Source of the DNA: Termitomyces sp. T153
Lineage: Eukaryota > Basidiomycota > Agaricomycetes > Agaricales > Lyophyllaceae
DNA length: 64,000 nucleotides
Assembly: GCA_018296165.2 (NCBI GenBank)
Contig: JACKQL020000021.1
Span: 496,001-560,000 of the forward strand
Direction: 5' to 3'
Shown: positions 21,083-32,818 of the stretch, piece after piece
How positions within the stretch are numbered: position 1 is the first letter of the stretch
Layout of the letters: each line of letters opens with the position of its first letter
Position numbers and translations under genes: made by a program
The notes under the pieces: generated by a model
What the model saw: only the letters and a program-made list of their open reading frames with translations
Databases searched by the model: none
What the model was told of the DNA's origin: nothing

Positions 21083-22150
21083 ACATTGTAGCATAGATCC
21101 TGTCACCTACTTCAATAGTCTTGTCTGAAGACTCCAGGTCTAAGGTGCCAGCAAATTCCCCTTTGCATGCATCTTCTACCCAAGGTTCATACCCAACACC
21201 TCAGACATCCTCATAGAGGGTCTTTCTATGAGGGAATGCTAAAGGGGGGGGATCCAGAAAGATCAGCATAAAGGAGATGCTCTGCATAACAAGTGTGCAT
21301 GGTAGCATGCTTATGGACCTTTGCCCTATGCTCCTTGCAAGTGTAAGGGGATGAGCATTCCATGGATAAACCTGATGGAAGGCAAGCAGACACAAGTGAC
21401 AGGCAAGAGTCAAAGGAGCACAGAGCAGCTAAGAGTTGGGTGAGGGGCAAGCATAGCAAGCCAAATGGAGTAACAACACTAGAGCTCTTACAGTTGGATT
21501 AATGGATAGGCCAGGAGAACACTGCTATTGTTTGGTCAGAAGATATTCTATCCTGCTGACCAGCTTATATACTACATCTGTGGCTATGCTATGACTAATG
21601 CTATATGTGGTAAGTGGCCCAGGTATGCTAAGCAGTAATTACTAACAATACATCAAAAGGAGAAATAGTGTCTAATGACTACAAAGGGCTGACTAATGCA
21701 GGCACAGGGCTTGGCAGCTGGTCAATCAGATGTGCTAGAGATGATGCTACACCTATGACTAAGGCAAGATAGAGTTGCAGTTACCCATCAGGGTTACCTA
21801 ACAGGGTCATCCCCTTACAGCAAGCCTCTTCTGCACAGGTCATGTAATAACAAAGACAACAACTCATCTTTACCTCACCCTTTGTCCAGTCCATCTTGGC
21901 ATTGTGTTCATTTAGCCAGGTGAATCACAAAATCATATCTTTGATCATGAAGGACCAGATCAATCACAACACAGATGGAGCCTGCTTTATTGAGCATGCC
22001 ATCCACATTGTAAATAGGGACTGCATGAGAAAGGTGTTGTTGTTGCACATATACAGCATCAAGAAAGAGGCCAATTGCTCTGCTATCCAGCAGGGCAACA
22101 ATGCTCCAGATCTGCTGTGTGTTTGTTGTCTTGATTTTCATCTGTAGCTT
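21083..22150 (-). pseudogene. element B protease region
   Basis: The minus strand shows the aspartic-protease segment IVALLDSRAIGLFLDAVYVQQQ near 22.05-22.10 kb, followed by VYNVDG and VIDLVLHDQ, then frameshifted tail sequence. The catalytic D-S-G has become D-S-R (AGC AGA), which fits a CpG-to-CpA change across the codon boundary. A 478-bp LTR-like element splits the segment at 21342-21819. Confidence 0.7.
21342..21819. mobile_element. solo LTR-like insertion, family 3
   Basis: It begins TGTAAGGGGATGA and ends TCATCCCCTTACA, a perfect 13-bp inverted repeat with TG...CA termini. It is bounded by a perfect 5-bp duplication GCAAG (21337-21341 and 21820-21824). Removing it rejoins the protease-region reading of element B, which matches the uninterrupted element A' at about 36.76 kb. 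The size and 5-bp TSD suggest a solo LTR. The unusually long terminal inverted repeat leaves a DNA transposon possible. Confidence 0.75.
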
Positions 22151-23424
22151 CAAGAAGTTGGCAGAAAGGATGTAAGCAATATAATGGCAGAGGAGATAGC
22201 ATTCTTAGGCAGGAGTCCAAGGATGTAGGCAGGGAAGCATGTTCCCAGTGGAAACTTTTATTGGAGGGGGGTTTTGTACATCTGAGGGAGGACTTATTGT
22301 TTTGGTCAAGTGTTGCAACAAATATGTTTGATTCTACTGACAAGGGGGCAAAACAATTGGTACTAGGCAAAAGAGGTGTACAGGTCACTTGTTGCCTTCC
22401 TAAATCAAGTCAATGGGCACAACTTCAAACTCTTCTGCAATCTCTGGTGAGGGATCAACTGCAGACATATTGGGGGAAGGGGCTCCTGCTGCATTTTGGG
22501 CTGCCAGCAGTTGGACCAGCAGCTCCTTTTGCTCAGATGAGGAAAGATAATGTGCTTCTAATCCTTAAGGACAGTGACAGGCAAAGTGACCAGCCTTCTC
22601 ACAGCACCAGCATGGCAGAGGAGTGAAAGATCACTACTGGGAGGCATCAATGTCCATGAGGACTTTCTGAGGTACAGGACATGCACGATTTAGTGGAGGA
22701 GCATGGAACACAGTGTCATGGAATGAAGCAGGAAGGAACAAACCCACTTATGGGGCAGCCAAAGGGCAGAAAGCAGTCAGGAGATGCTGTGTGCATTGCA
22801 GCTCATGCTTCAGCTCTATCAACTGCCACTGCTTATGTGCTACTTTGTACTCATTTGTTATTAGGGTACTTTTCAGCCATGCTATTGATACAATCCATAA
22901 TAGAGAGGTGAAGTCCATAGAAGGTGAGGCAAAGCTGCAGGCCATATGGATATCCAGCCTGCTTGACTAATGCATGGAATGAGTCAATAGTCATCTAAGA
23001 ATTGCTTCCCTTGACTGTACTGGTCTTGGTCTCAAGGGCAAGAGCTATAGTCTTTGCAGGGTCAAGGGGAAAGAACTCAGCTTGGAAATCTTTCTGAAAC
23101 TCCATCCAGTCCTTGAAATTGTTCACTCTTCCAGGGTGCCAGAACACATGCAATGCATATGTCAAAGTTTGACCAGTCTTCATGTAGGAGAGGCTATGCA
23201 ATTTTCAGGGCATCAGAGGCAAATGCTTCACTGTTTAGCTGAATATAGGTGACACAGGACTGAAGAAAATGTTCCCCAGCCTTACAGTCCCCATCAAATA
23301 TGCCAGGGAGCACAGGGCAGAGAAGTTTCAAGCAGGGAGCTTGGTTGGGTCATAGAGGTAGTACAGGGGTAGTAAGAAACCAGTGGGGGAGAAACTTTTC
23401 AGTTGCTTCAACCTATTGAAACAA
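22151..23424 (-). pseudogene. element B gag
   Basis: Degenerate minus-strand gag. Readable phrases include SLSYMKTGQTLTYALHVFW, then NNFKDWMEFQKDFQAEFFPLDPAKTIALALETK, the same capsid segment found in element A at 25.88-26.05 kb. A zinc-knuckle region is expected near 22.6 kb but is too damaged to read with confidence. Many stops and shifts. Confidence 0.7.
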
Positions 23425-23791
23425 TATATTCAGTTGCCTCAACCTATTGTACAGTGTTTACAAGCATAGATACATGCCTAGCAGAAGAAGATCTAAAGAG
23501 AACAAGTTGAGGGATCTCCTATGCCAAGTGTGACACTTTAGAGGCTTCAGAAGCATGGGAAACAGCTGTTAGAACAACAGAAGAACTGGCCCTAACTCAA
23601 AACATGAGAACTAAAATGATGGGGTGGCCTTGGTAAGAATGATGGGGTAGCCACTGCCTTTTTTATTAGTGTGCAACCAGAGAATCAGCCTAAGAGTTGG
23701 AATTATGATCAAGGTGGGAAGGAAGCATTAAGGGAATCATGAAAAGAGATGATAGAGACCACATAAGGGGCAAAATGGGGATTCCCTGACA
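23425..23791 (-). repeat. 5' LTR relic of element B
   Basis: Plus-strand sequence from about 23425 to CCCTGACA at 23791 aligns with the right part of the 3' LTR (shared AGAGAACAAG, GTGTGAYRCTTYAGAGGC and AGAAGCATGG blocks). Its inner end is eroded. The boundary is approximate on the left. Confidence 0.55.
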
Positions 23792-23807
23792 CTCCATGCT
23801 TCAGTTA

Positions 23808-25042
23808 CAGTGGCTCAAAAAACTGTCCCAATGTTTTATATTTTTTGAAAGATGAAATTGGTATGAATGATTGGAAGTATTTAAAATTCTGGTTAAATCA
23901 TGTAAGATACTATGGCATCATAGCTACAAATTGCATTTCAGTTTATGCAATTCAAATCAGAACTGATGGAGTAATGTCCAGTTTAAAAACAGTTATTTGA
24001 ACATCTCTTATTTTAGTATTTAGTATCTTGTATGTCCTCCATTTGCTTTGATGTCTACTTGAATTCTTCTAGGCATGCTTTCTATCAGTCTTTGGCATAT
24101 CTCTGCTGGTATTCCATCCTACTCCTTTGCAACCCTCTCCCACAATTCATGCACACTATGAGGAGGTGTTTCATACTGCCTAAGCTGCTTCTTGAGGTAC
24201 TCCAAGAGGTGTTTAATAAGGTTAAGATCAGGGGATTGGGCTGGCCACCAGAGGACATCAAAGTTGTTGTCTTCAAACCACTTGTTAGCCCTATTGGAGT
24301 GGTGTTTGGGGTCATTGTCCTGTTTAAAGTAGTGGGCACCCTCCTCCATCTCCAACTTTTCAAAGCTCTCCTTTGCTCCATCATCCAAGATTTCACAGTA
24401 CTGCTTTGCATTCTGCTCTGCATTCATGATCCCCACTACCTCTACCAGCTTTCCTACCCCATTCCAATACATACATCCCCATACTATGAGATTATTCCCT
24501 CCTCCATGTTTCACAGTAGGTATAGTGGTTTGATTTGAAATGCTTTCTCCTCATAGCTTTTACACATACTGCTTTCCATCTGACCCAATCCTGTTAATCT
24601 TTGTCTTATGTGTCCACAACACTCTTTTCCAGTCCTCCACAGTTCAGCTCTGATGCTTTCAAGCCCATTTAAGTCATAGTTGCTAATGTCTATCTTTAAG
24701 CATAGGAACTTTCCTCTTTGTAGCAGACCAATATCCTTCCTTCTTCAGCACATTCCAGACAGTCTGAGGAGAGACAGGATTGGAGATGATGTTGTTGATA
24801 AAATTAGTGGCCTCAATTGCTGTATCAAGTCTCCTAGTTGAGATTTGTCAAACAATGGCCTGTTTATCATATGGAGTAAGCTTAGCTGGACAGCCTCCAG
24901 GATAATTTTCCTTGTCCACCTCCAACTCTCTACCAATGCTCCCAATAGTAGACTTCCCTAGACCAGTTTTAGTTGCAATCTGATGCAGAGAATACCCTTG
25001 AACAAGAAGAGAAGCAACAGTAAAGCATTGTGCAGGAGAAGA
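23808..25042 (-). mobile_element. Tc1/mariner-like transposon, 5'-truncated
   Basis: The left end shows the terminal repeat CAGTGGCTCAAAAAACTG starting at 23808 after a TA (23806-23807), the expected Tc1 target. The transposase lies on the minus strand. The other terminal repeat is missing because the 5' LTR of element A begins at 25043 inside the transposase N-terminus. A 215-bp MITE with the same terminal repeat is at 43891-44105. Confidence 0.85.
24119..25035 (-). pseudogene. Tc1-like transposase, inactive
   Basis: The N-terminal helix-turn-helix is readable near 24.93-25.03 kb (YSLHQIATKTGLGKSTIG) and the catalytic domain in 24119-24514 (GGGNNLIVWGCM, QDNDPKHHSN, WPAQSPDLNLIKHLLEYL). Of the DDE/D triad only the middle Asp (NDPKH) survives. 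The first acid block reads WTHKTK where WxDExK is expected, and the last Glu of SPDLNxIE is Lys. Frameshifts separate the halves. It is clearly dead. Confidence 0.85.
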
Positions 25043-25347
25043 TGTCAGAGAACTTCCATTTTTGACCTCCTCAGCTCACTCCAGCATCTCTGCAGCTTGT
25101 TTGATGTCTCTGGAGCCTATTCCCAAACCCCAGAGATCTCCAAAGAACCATGGAACTCTCTGCATTACCTCACTGATCATTGTCCTAGGGTTAGGACTAG
25201 TTCTGGCTCTTTGTACAGTAGTTCCCATGCCTCTGCCACTCACTGATGTGCTGTGCCAAGCAGTGGGGATCCTTAGGCTTGTTCTCTTTGAATTCCCCTT
25301 TGCTAGATGTGTGACTCAGATCTGCCACTCCAGAGGTTGCCCTTACA
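25043..25347 (+). repeat. 5' LTR of element A
   Basis: TGTCAGAGAA at 25043 to TTGCCCTTACA at 25347. It shares blocks TTGTTCTCTTTGAATTCCCC and TGTGTGACTCAGATC with the 3' LTR at 42927-43228. It truncates the Tc1 transposase on its left. CpG is absent. Confidence 0.85.
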
Positions 25348-25438
25348 GCAGAACAAGTCTTCTAAAACTGGTCTGGAAGCCTCTCATAGCTGCAAGGAAC
25401 CTCTGAGCCTCTATCTGTTGCTTTCCCACCAGGATTAA

Positions 25439-26671
25439 GCACCACAGATTTCTATGTCTCAGCTCACCAACCTAGACACCCTCTTGGAGGGTCTGGCCCT
25501 GCAGGACAAAGCCTGGACCTGCCTGCTACATTTAGAAAACCAGGTGCAATTAACATAATCATCTCTTACCCACCACACAACCAAACTCTCCACCCTCTGT
25601 TAAACTACAGATCTTATCTCCCAATTGCTCCAGGTGCTGCTCAAATGCCTACCTCCTATCTCCACACCTCCACTGGCTGTGGAACCAACTCTAACCACTT
25701 CTGCACTCATCTCTGCAGCTCCAGTAACTCTACAACCATAGATTCCATGCCCTGCACTACCAGACATATATAATGGTGCTTGCTCCAGTAGGAAACATTT
25801 CCTCCAATCCTGCCTCACCTACATCCACCTCAGCAGGGATGCCTTTGACTCCAACACATCAAAAATAGCCTGGGTATTGTCATACATGAAGACTGGATAT
25901 GCTTCCACCTATGCATTACAAGTTTTCCATTGCCCCAGAGGTGTTGGAAGTTTTCTGGACTGGGCTGCTTTCAAGAAGGACTTTTGTGTAGAGTTTTTCC
26001 TGCTAGACCCTGCTAAATCTGCCACCTTGATGCTATGTGACAGAGAGAAATATGGGCAAGGGAAGTGTACACTGAACAAGTACATCAACTCCTTCCAGGC
26101 ACTGGTTGAGCAAGCCACCTACCTCAATGGCCTCCAATTATGCCTTACATTCTGGAATGGCCTGCACCCCATGCTGATGGAACACATTGACAATCTTGTG
26201 GAGGCCCACTCAGACAATGAAAGGATTGCTTCATGATATGAGGTAGCCCAGGATCAGTAGCAACTCATGGAGATCTGGAGAGAGCTCTACTGTCTATACC
26301 TCATGCTGCACCCAGCTCTAGTACCAGCCTCCACTACCCCATACCTGCTTGCCCAATGCCTGCCTCTACTCTGCCATCCCTGCAACATGCTCTTTGCTGC
26401 TGGGTGTTCCCATGGACTTAGATGCAGCCAGACAGCTCCATGCCATGCCACTACTGTGCTGGAGATGCCTGAAGCCCAGGCATTTTGCACAACACTGCCC
26501 CTTGGGTCTGGAGGTATGTTACCTCTCCACAGTGAAGCAGGACAAACTCCTCCTACAACTGCTGGCTGCAAAGGATGCTGCCAGAGCTCTGTTGCCAGAT
26601 GAGCCAATACTAGAGTTGACAACAGAGATCAGCATATGTGTGTCACTCCTGGAACTGGAGGAAGATTTTTA
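25439..26671 (+). pseudogene. element A gag
   Basis: Plus-strand gag in several frames. It starts near 25456 (MSQLTNLDTLLEG), with capsid phrases SYMKTGYASTYALQVFH, SFLDWAAFKKDFCVEFFLLDPAK (25.88-26.03 kb) and QALVEQATYLNG...FWNGLHPMLMEHIDNLVE. A CCHC zinc knuckle follows, CWRCLKPRHFAQHC, at about 26.46-26.50 kb. The knuckle cysteines and histidine are intact. Stops and frame changes interrupt the gene. Confidence 0.8.
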
Positions 26672-26879
26672 GTTAAGCAATAGATGAGGTGTATGCCTCC
26701 ATTGCTGGGTGCTAAAAGGTTCTCATGTCTGTTGTTAGAAAATGAAATCACCTTTTTCAACATCCTTCATTCTGAAACAGAAGAACCTCAATGTTTCCCT
26801 CCAGACATACAAATACCAACTCTGGAGCCTCAGCCAAGCTCCCCAACACCTCCTAGGGTCCACCAGCACTGCCTGCTTG

Positions 26880-27470
26880 GGTGTGCCAAATGCCCCAACA
26901 GTATGTAATGTCTTTCAGCCAGTCTGCCAACTCCCTGCATCTTGATGTGGAGATAAAGACCATGGACATTCAGAAAACCCACAGAGTCACTGCTCTTTTG
27001 GATAGCAGAGCAATGGGACTGTTCTTAGACTTGGAGTTTGCCAAATGCCATGGGCTGATCATGCAGCCCCTCCTCAAGCCATTTCTCATCTACAACATTG
27101 ATGGAACACCCAACAAAGCAGGTGCCATTAGCTCCAAAGTTGACCTGGTCCTCCATTATCAGAATCATGTGGAGTGTGCCATTTTTACTGTTACCAGCTT
27201 AGGTAAGCAGGACATGATCCTCAGTTTCACATGGCTCTGCAAGCACAATTCCAAAGTAGACTGGATCAAGGGCAAGGTAACAATGAGCCAGTGCCCTTGG
27301 AAGTGCTCTACCTGTGCCACTGAGGACAGGGAAGAACACCAGGCTTGAGTTCAAGAGCACATGGCCATCTGCACATGTCATGCTGGGCCTCTCCCCTTTG
27401 CCAATCTGGACCTTTTGGATCCCTCACCTTTAGTGTTTCCTTGTAGAGATGCCCTCTACAAGGATGACTG
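26880..27470 (+). pseudogene. element A aspartic protease
   Basis: One long plus frame holds the retropepsin region: VTALLDSRAMGLFLDLEF, IYNIDGTPNKAG and FTVTSLGKQDMILSFTWLCKHN. The active site D-S-G is D-S-R (GAT AGC AGA). A solo LTR interrupts the element shortly after, at 27609. Confidence 0.8.
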
Positions 27471-27608
27471 GAGTAGTGGCAGAGCTCTGGAGAAGGAATA
27501 TGGGAAGGAGTTTGGTGATATACACAAGCCAGAGCTCCTGGACAAAGCTATAGAGGTGGGGGACCAGATCTACACCACCACCATACATTTGCCACTCTCT
27601 GTTGCAGA

Positions 27609-28777
27609 TGTCACAACCTGCTCCCTGGACCCCCAATCTTGTTTCCAGCCTGCTTACTTTCCCAGAGTTCCCCCCCAATGCCCTGTCAAACCCCCCAACC
27701 ATTGTACACTCTCCATGCCCACTCTGGATAACTCCAACACTTCTCCAGCAAACCCCAATGGCCCCCTGGCCCACTCTGACACCTTCTCTGCAGCTGTCAA
27801 CACTTTCCTAACTGTCCTGAGTTCTGAGAACCCTCTGTTCCTGACTCCATCATATGTCACCAGCTTATCACCCTGGTTCATATGACCTACTCCAGAGTAC
27901 CACAATAACCTCAGGATGGCCTATGTCCTCAATTGATCCCATCAGAATATCACTATGGCCCATTCCCTAATCACAACCAACACCCATTGACTCCACACAG
28001 CTCCAACAAGCCCTGCCACCACACCTGCTATCCCTCAGAGCTCTCCAATAGTCAGTATATAAGTTGTAGAGTAGCTCCTCATACTCTAGTCTTGATATTG
28101 CCTTGCCTAATGTGTTTCTAATTGTTTCTATTTCTTGTTTTGTGTTCTGTGTTATGTTTTCCTTTACTCTCAGTCCCCTGGCCTTCCCTTGATCTCCTAG
28201 TCTTGTCTTGTCTCTATCTTCATTATTGTTCTTGTTATTGTTTTGTATCTCTGCTCAAATCTATTTTTGTTCTTGTCTCAATCTTGTCTCAACTCTGTTT
28301 TGCTCCATTCAACTTTGACTCATCTTATTCAACTCCATTTCCATTACTGTGCTCAAGTCTATTCAACTTCAACACCTTTACAAACTCCGTGCTCATGATT
28401 ACAAAGTTGACACTCTTCAAACCAACTCTGGACCTTGCAATTTGCTCAGCTCTGAAAGCTATCAGCCTCTGTCAATCCCCTATCAAGCTCCAGCTCTGCT
28501 CCCATCACTTGCATAGCCTCTGCTTACTCCACACCTACAATATTTGCTTCCAGACTTGTACCTGACACCCCATCAAGTCTGCTTCTTTTCCTCCAACTCA
28601 TCCTAGACTCCTCTGGACCACCCCAGACTTGTTTGGATCACTCCTCATTGCTTATCCTCCCAAGTCCCTCACATTTAGGACCTCTCCAAGTGCCCAGTTA
28701 TTAGTGCAGGGAATCATGTTGGCCTAGTAAGGATTTGCCCAGTGTAGCTGAGCCCCTATAGTCAGTAGAACCTGACA
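27609..28777 (+). mobile_element. solo LTR, family 2, in element A
   Basis: On the plus strand it runs TGTCACAACCTG (27609) to GGTTCTACTG-rich end ...CCTGACA (28777), 1169 bp, with a perfect TSD GCAGA (27604-27608 and 28778-28782). It is the reverse orientation of the copies at 17184, 41238 and 47712 and is CpG-depleted. The open frames inside it are LTR noise. Confidence 0.85.
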
Positions 28778-29750
28778 GCAGAGATCTGAGCTAGCCAGAC
28801 CACATCCCAGTGGCTGGCTCAGGTGCTTGCTGCTAATGCTATACTCCAAGAGTTCTGGGATGTTGTACCCCCTACCTCTATGTGTTTGAGGATGTTTTCT
28901 CCAAAGCCTTGTTTGACTCGCTCCTGGGGCACAAGTGGTGGGACCGTGCCATTGAACTACTGCCTGATTCCATGCCCTCCAGCTGTAAGGTCTACCTGCT
29001 AGTGCTCTGGGAGCAGGACAAGCTTGATGCCTTCCTGCAAGAGAATCTGGACTCTGGTCACATATGCCCTTCCAAGTCTCCAATGGCTTCTCTGGTCTTC
29101 TTCATCAAGAAGAAAGACAGCTTGCTCTGACTGATCCAGGATTATTGGGTTCTTAACACAATGACAGTGAAGAACTGCTACCCCCTCCCCCTCATCTCTG
29201 AGCTCATCAACAACCTCTGGGGTGTGCAATACTTTACTAAACTGGATGTCCAGTGGGGCTACAACAATATGCATATCCAGGAGGGAGACAAATGGAAGAT
29301 TGCCTTCTGGACCAACTGGGGACTATTCAAACCTCTCATTATGTTCTTTGGACTCACCATCAGCCTAGCCACCTTCTAGACAATGATGAACAACATCTTC
29401 TGAGACCTCATCATGGAGGGTGTAGGATGTATATATCTTGACAACATTCTCATCTACACTAAAATGCTGGAAGAACACTGCTGGATCACCTGCCTCATCT
29501 TGGAATGTCTCTGCCAGCACCAGCTCTACCTCAAAGTGCAAGTTTGAGCAGACCTGGATTGAGTATCTTGGCCTAATCATCTTGCATGGAACTGTGGAGA
29601 TGGACCCAGTGAAGGTAGCAGACATGGCAGAGTGGCTGGAGCCCAAGAACAAGAAGGAGGTGCAGGCATTTCTTGGTTTTGCAATCTTCTACCAGAGATT
29701 CATCCAGGACTTCTTGCATCACACCTGTCCACTATTTTGCTATTTGACCC
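28778..29750 (+). pseudogene. element A reverse transcriptase
   Basis: Plus-strand frames give [68 protein letters not shown] and the active-site box CIYLDNILIY. The second catalytic Asp is Asn (GAC AAC). Stops occur before and after (for example at KKKDSLL*, ATF*TMMNNIF*). The thumb region follows (GLIILHGTVEMDPVKV, EVQAFLGFAIFYQRFIQDF). Confidence 0.85.
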
Positions 29751-30471
29751 CACCAGGAAGGATGTTGTGTGGAGTTGGGGGCCTCCAGAGTAGACAGCCT
29801 TTGACACCTCAAGCCCACTGTGATATGGGGGCCTGTCCTCCTCTTCCTGGACAATAACTCCCCTTTCCAAGTAGAAGCTGACAGCTCCAACTTTGCCACC
29901 AGGGCCATTCTTTCACAGCAATCCCCAGAGGATGGAAAGTGGCATCTGGTGGCCTTCTACTCCAAGAGCCTAAATGTGGTAGAGTGGAACTACAAGATTC
30001 ATGACATAGAGATGCTGGCCATCATCCAGTTGTTTGAGGAGTGGTGGCACTTCCTGGAAGGTGCATGGCATAAGTCTGAGGTCTGGACAAATTATAAGAA
30101 TCTTGAATGCTTCTGGACAGCCAAGAAGCTCAACTGCCAGCAGGCCTGTGGTCCCTTACCTAGCCAATTTTGACTTCTTGCTGCATTACAAGCCTAGCTG
30201 GAGTATGGGGAAACCAGATGCCCTGTCCCAAAGAGTGCACCATGGCATGGGGGAGGGGGAGGACAACAGCAACATTGTGCTCCTCCAGTCCAAACTGTTT
30301 GCAATCCAAGCCATGGAAGGTCTAGTTGTCAGGGGAGCAGAGGTAGACATCCTTCAGAACATCCAATGGGGTAACCAGGATAGTCAGCAGGAGGAACTCA
30401 TTGTGCAGGCAGCTTGGGCACTGAAGTTGGGACATACCACTGGTGCCAAATCCATCTGTGCAGACAAATGA
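29751..30471 (+). pseudogene. element A RNase H and tether
   Basis: Plus frames contain FQVEADSSNFATRAILSQ, HLVAFYSKSLNVVEWNYKIHDIEMLAII and FDFLLHYKPSWSMGKPDALS, the standard chromovirus RNase H blocks, followed by the connection to the integrase. Split by at least two frameshifts. Confidence 0.8.
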
Positions 30472-31793
30472 GCCCTTTGGGATGGGATCTTGACCTTCAG
30501 GGATTGGATCTATGTGCCCAACATTCTGGAACTCTGCCAGAGGATTGTGGAGCAACACCATGACTTTCACATTTGTAAGGGCAACCTTTGGAGGCTGTGG
30601 CTCAGTCACACAACTGGCAGAGGGAGATCCAAAGTCTATTCAGTATCTATAAGAAGTTCTAGAGTTCTAGCTACTCAGCTGGCAAAGGGAGATTAAAAGA
30701 GAACAAGTTTAAGGATCCCCAATTGGCCTTGATCTCCAGATTCCTGGCACATGACTACCCACCAATACTGCCAAAGGATTGCCCTTGGGTAAAAGTACCT
30801 GTGGTCCAAAGATAGGAGGCCTGCAATGAGCAATAGGCCCAAAATACAGGAAACAATCCAAGGGTCTGGTAAGAGGCCTTGTGGAAGGGGGCAACACTTG
30901 TCAGAATTATAGACAGAGAACCAGTGCAACTTGAGGGTTAGAACTGGGACCAGCAGATAAGGAAAGCAAAGGAGAATAAAGGAAAACCATAAGGAGGGAG
31001 AACAGAACAAAGGGGGAATGGGGGCACCCTGGACAATGGAAAATGTTGGAGCTAATATTGCAGAACTGCTGGTGGCCCCAGATGTCCCAGTATATTGGGT
31101 CCTACATTAGCACATGTGATCTCTGTCTCTGGACCAAGCCCCAATGCCACTTCCCTTCTGGACAGCTGCACCTGCTACCCATGCCTGCAGAGCAATGGAG
31201 CATTGCCTCTGTGGACTTCATTGTAGAGCTCCCCAACACTCATGGTTATGACATGATTATGGTGGTGGTGGACCTGTATGGCAAGTGAGCACACTTCATT
31301 CCAGCTCACACTACCTGCTCTGCCATGAGTGCCATGAACCTGTACTGGAGGAATGTCTGGAAGCTCCATGGCCTTTCCAATGCCTATGTCTCTGCCTGGG
31401 GGCCACAATTGATGGTGGAGTGCATCAGGGAACTCTACTGACTACTTGGCATGAAGCTTTACACCTCCACCACCTATCACCCACAGTCCAATGGCCAGAC
31501 TGAATGCATAAACCAGGAGTTGGAGCAGTACCTCCACCTCTTCTCCAATGAGCACCAGGATGACTGGGATGAACTCTTCTCTAATGCTGAGTTCTAATAC
31601 AACAACCATGTTCATGCTTCCACCCAATTTTCCCCATTCTTCCTCAACACTGGACAGCACCCACACATGGGCTTTGAACCCTGGACCTGGCCCTTGGAGA
31701 ATGAAGCAGTAAACAAGTTTGTGGACTGGATGAAGAGGTCAGAAGGAGGCCCAAGCAGTGCTGGCAAAGGCAAAGGATGACATGGCACAATAC
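30472..31793 (+). pseudogene. element A integrase, split
   Basis: The zinc-binding start (YVPNILELCQRIVEQHHDF) ends at 30573, where a 462-bp LTR intervenes. The rest resumes at 31036 with RWKMLELILQNCWWPQM, STCDLCLWTK and SVDFIVELPNTHGYDMIMVVVDL. The second and third catalytic blocks are in shifted frames. The segment stops at AKAKDDMAQY where element C is inserted (31794), and the next residues reappear at 42364. Confidence 0.8.
30574..31035 (-). mobile_element. solo LTR (element A'/B type) in element A integrase
   Basis: Plus strand TGTAAGGGCAACC at 30574 to CACCCTGGACA at 31035, 462 bp. It matches the LTRs at 32819 and 39039 in GGAGGCTGTGGCTCAG, GATCCAAAG, GGTCTGGTAAGAGGCC and the 3' AAGGAGGGAGAACA block, and is oriented minus. 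No clear 5-bp TSD is found and a few integrase codons are missing around it, suggesting a small deletion at the site. Confidence 0.75.
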
Positions 31794-32446
31794 TTTCAGG
31801 TTCTGCTGACCACAGGGGCTCAGCTACACTGGGCAACTCCTTACTAGGCAGATGTGATGTCCTACACTGATAACTTGGCATCTGGAGGAGGTCTAGGGTT
31901 TGGGGACTTATGAGAATAAGCAAAGGGGGAGTGGTCCAAACAAGTCCAGGGTGGTCTGGGGAAGTCTAAGGCAAGGTATGGGGAAGGGTGGAACTTGAAG
32001 GGGGCTCAGGCACAAGTCCAGAAGCAAGTATTGGAGGTGTGGCTATGCAAGTGATGGGAGTGGGGCCAGAGTTTGATGGGGGATCAATAGATGTTAGTGG
32101 TTTTTGGGGCTGAGCAAATAGCAAGGTCTGGAGTTGGTTGAAGAATGTTTGAAGTTTGTAATTGTAAACATGGAGTTTGTAAAGGTATTAAAGTTGAAAT
32201 GACTTGAACACAATAAAGGAAATGGAGTCAAACAAGACAAGACAGAGTCAAGATGAGAACAAAAATACATTCAAGTGGAGATACAAACTGATAATGAGAT
32301 GATAACAGAGATAGAGACAAGACAAGACCAGGAGACTGAAATAAGACTAAGAGACAAAGAAAGGAAACATAACATGGAACACAAAACATGAGATGGAAAC
32401 AACCAACCATAGGTAACATCAAGCAATATCAAGACTAAAGTTGAAC
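31794..32446 (-). repeat. element C LTR, truncated
   Basis: Plus strand starts TTTCAGGTTCTGCTGAC (first G of TGTCAGG mutated) and aligns with the first 640 or so bases of the family-2 LTR, breaking off after AATATCAAGACTA near 32446. CpG-depleted relative to the 17184 copy: for example GGCAGATGTGATG stands where that copy has GGCGGACGCGATG. Confidence 0.75.
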
Positions 32447-32448
32447 AA

Positions 32449-32818
32449 TGTCTTCATTATTGTGTATCTGGACAACATATTGATCTACTCAAATTTGCCA
32501 GAGGAGCACCCAGAACATGTCTGCCACATCTTAAAATGACTCTGAGAGTACCACCTCTATGCCAAACCCAAAGAATGCTCCTTCTACATGACAGAGGTTG
32601 AATACCTTGGAGTCATTGTTACCCATGACAGCATGTGCATGGACCCTGCCAAGGTCAAAGCTATACTCAATTGGCCCCCACTGCAGAACATCAAAGAGGT
32701 ACAGTTGTTCCTTGGTTTTGCTAACTTCTACTGCTGATTCATTGACAATTACTCTGGAATCATCAAACCCCTCAGCCAACTTATGTGGAAGGACACCCCC
32801 TGGGACTGGTACAGCAAA
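32449..32818 (+). pseudogene. gypsy RT fragment of a second family
   Basis: Plus frame: IVYLDNILIYSNLPEEHPEH, then EYHLYAKPKECSF, VEYLGVIVTHDSM, NIKEVQLFLGFANFYC and IKPLSQLMWKD. These are RT palm/thumb blocks of a gypsy lineage different from elements A, A' and B. Y-L-D-D is Y-L-D-N (GAC AAC) and there are two stops. It is cut on the right by the 3' LTR of element A'. Confidence 0.8.

Larger units (their letters stand above)
16697..23791 (-). mobile_element. chromovirus (Ty3/gypsy) element B, degenerate full length
   Basis: A minus-strand gypsy element with LTR-like ends at 16697-17157 (3') and about 23425-23791 (5'). The internal order is gag, protease, RT, RNase H, integrase, chromodomain. 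It is interrupted by a solo LTR at 17184-18102 (TSD GCATC) and another LTR-like insertion at 21342-21819 (TSD GCAAG). Nearly all frames carry stops and CpG is depleted except in the inserted 17.2-kb LTR. The purine tract AGAAGAGGGGTGA lies directly upstream of the 3' LTR on the minus strand. Confidence 0.8.

Noticed and set aside
24032..24538. Plus-strand 168-residue protein
   Set aside because: It is the antisense of the Tc1 transposase, which has clear motifs on the minus strand.
28122..28565. Hydrophobic membrane-like protein
   Set aside because: Pyrimidine-rich LTR sequence inside a solo LTR with TSD; the hydrophobicity is a composition effect.
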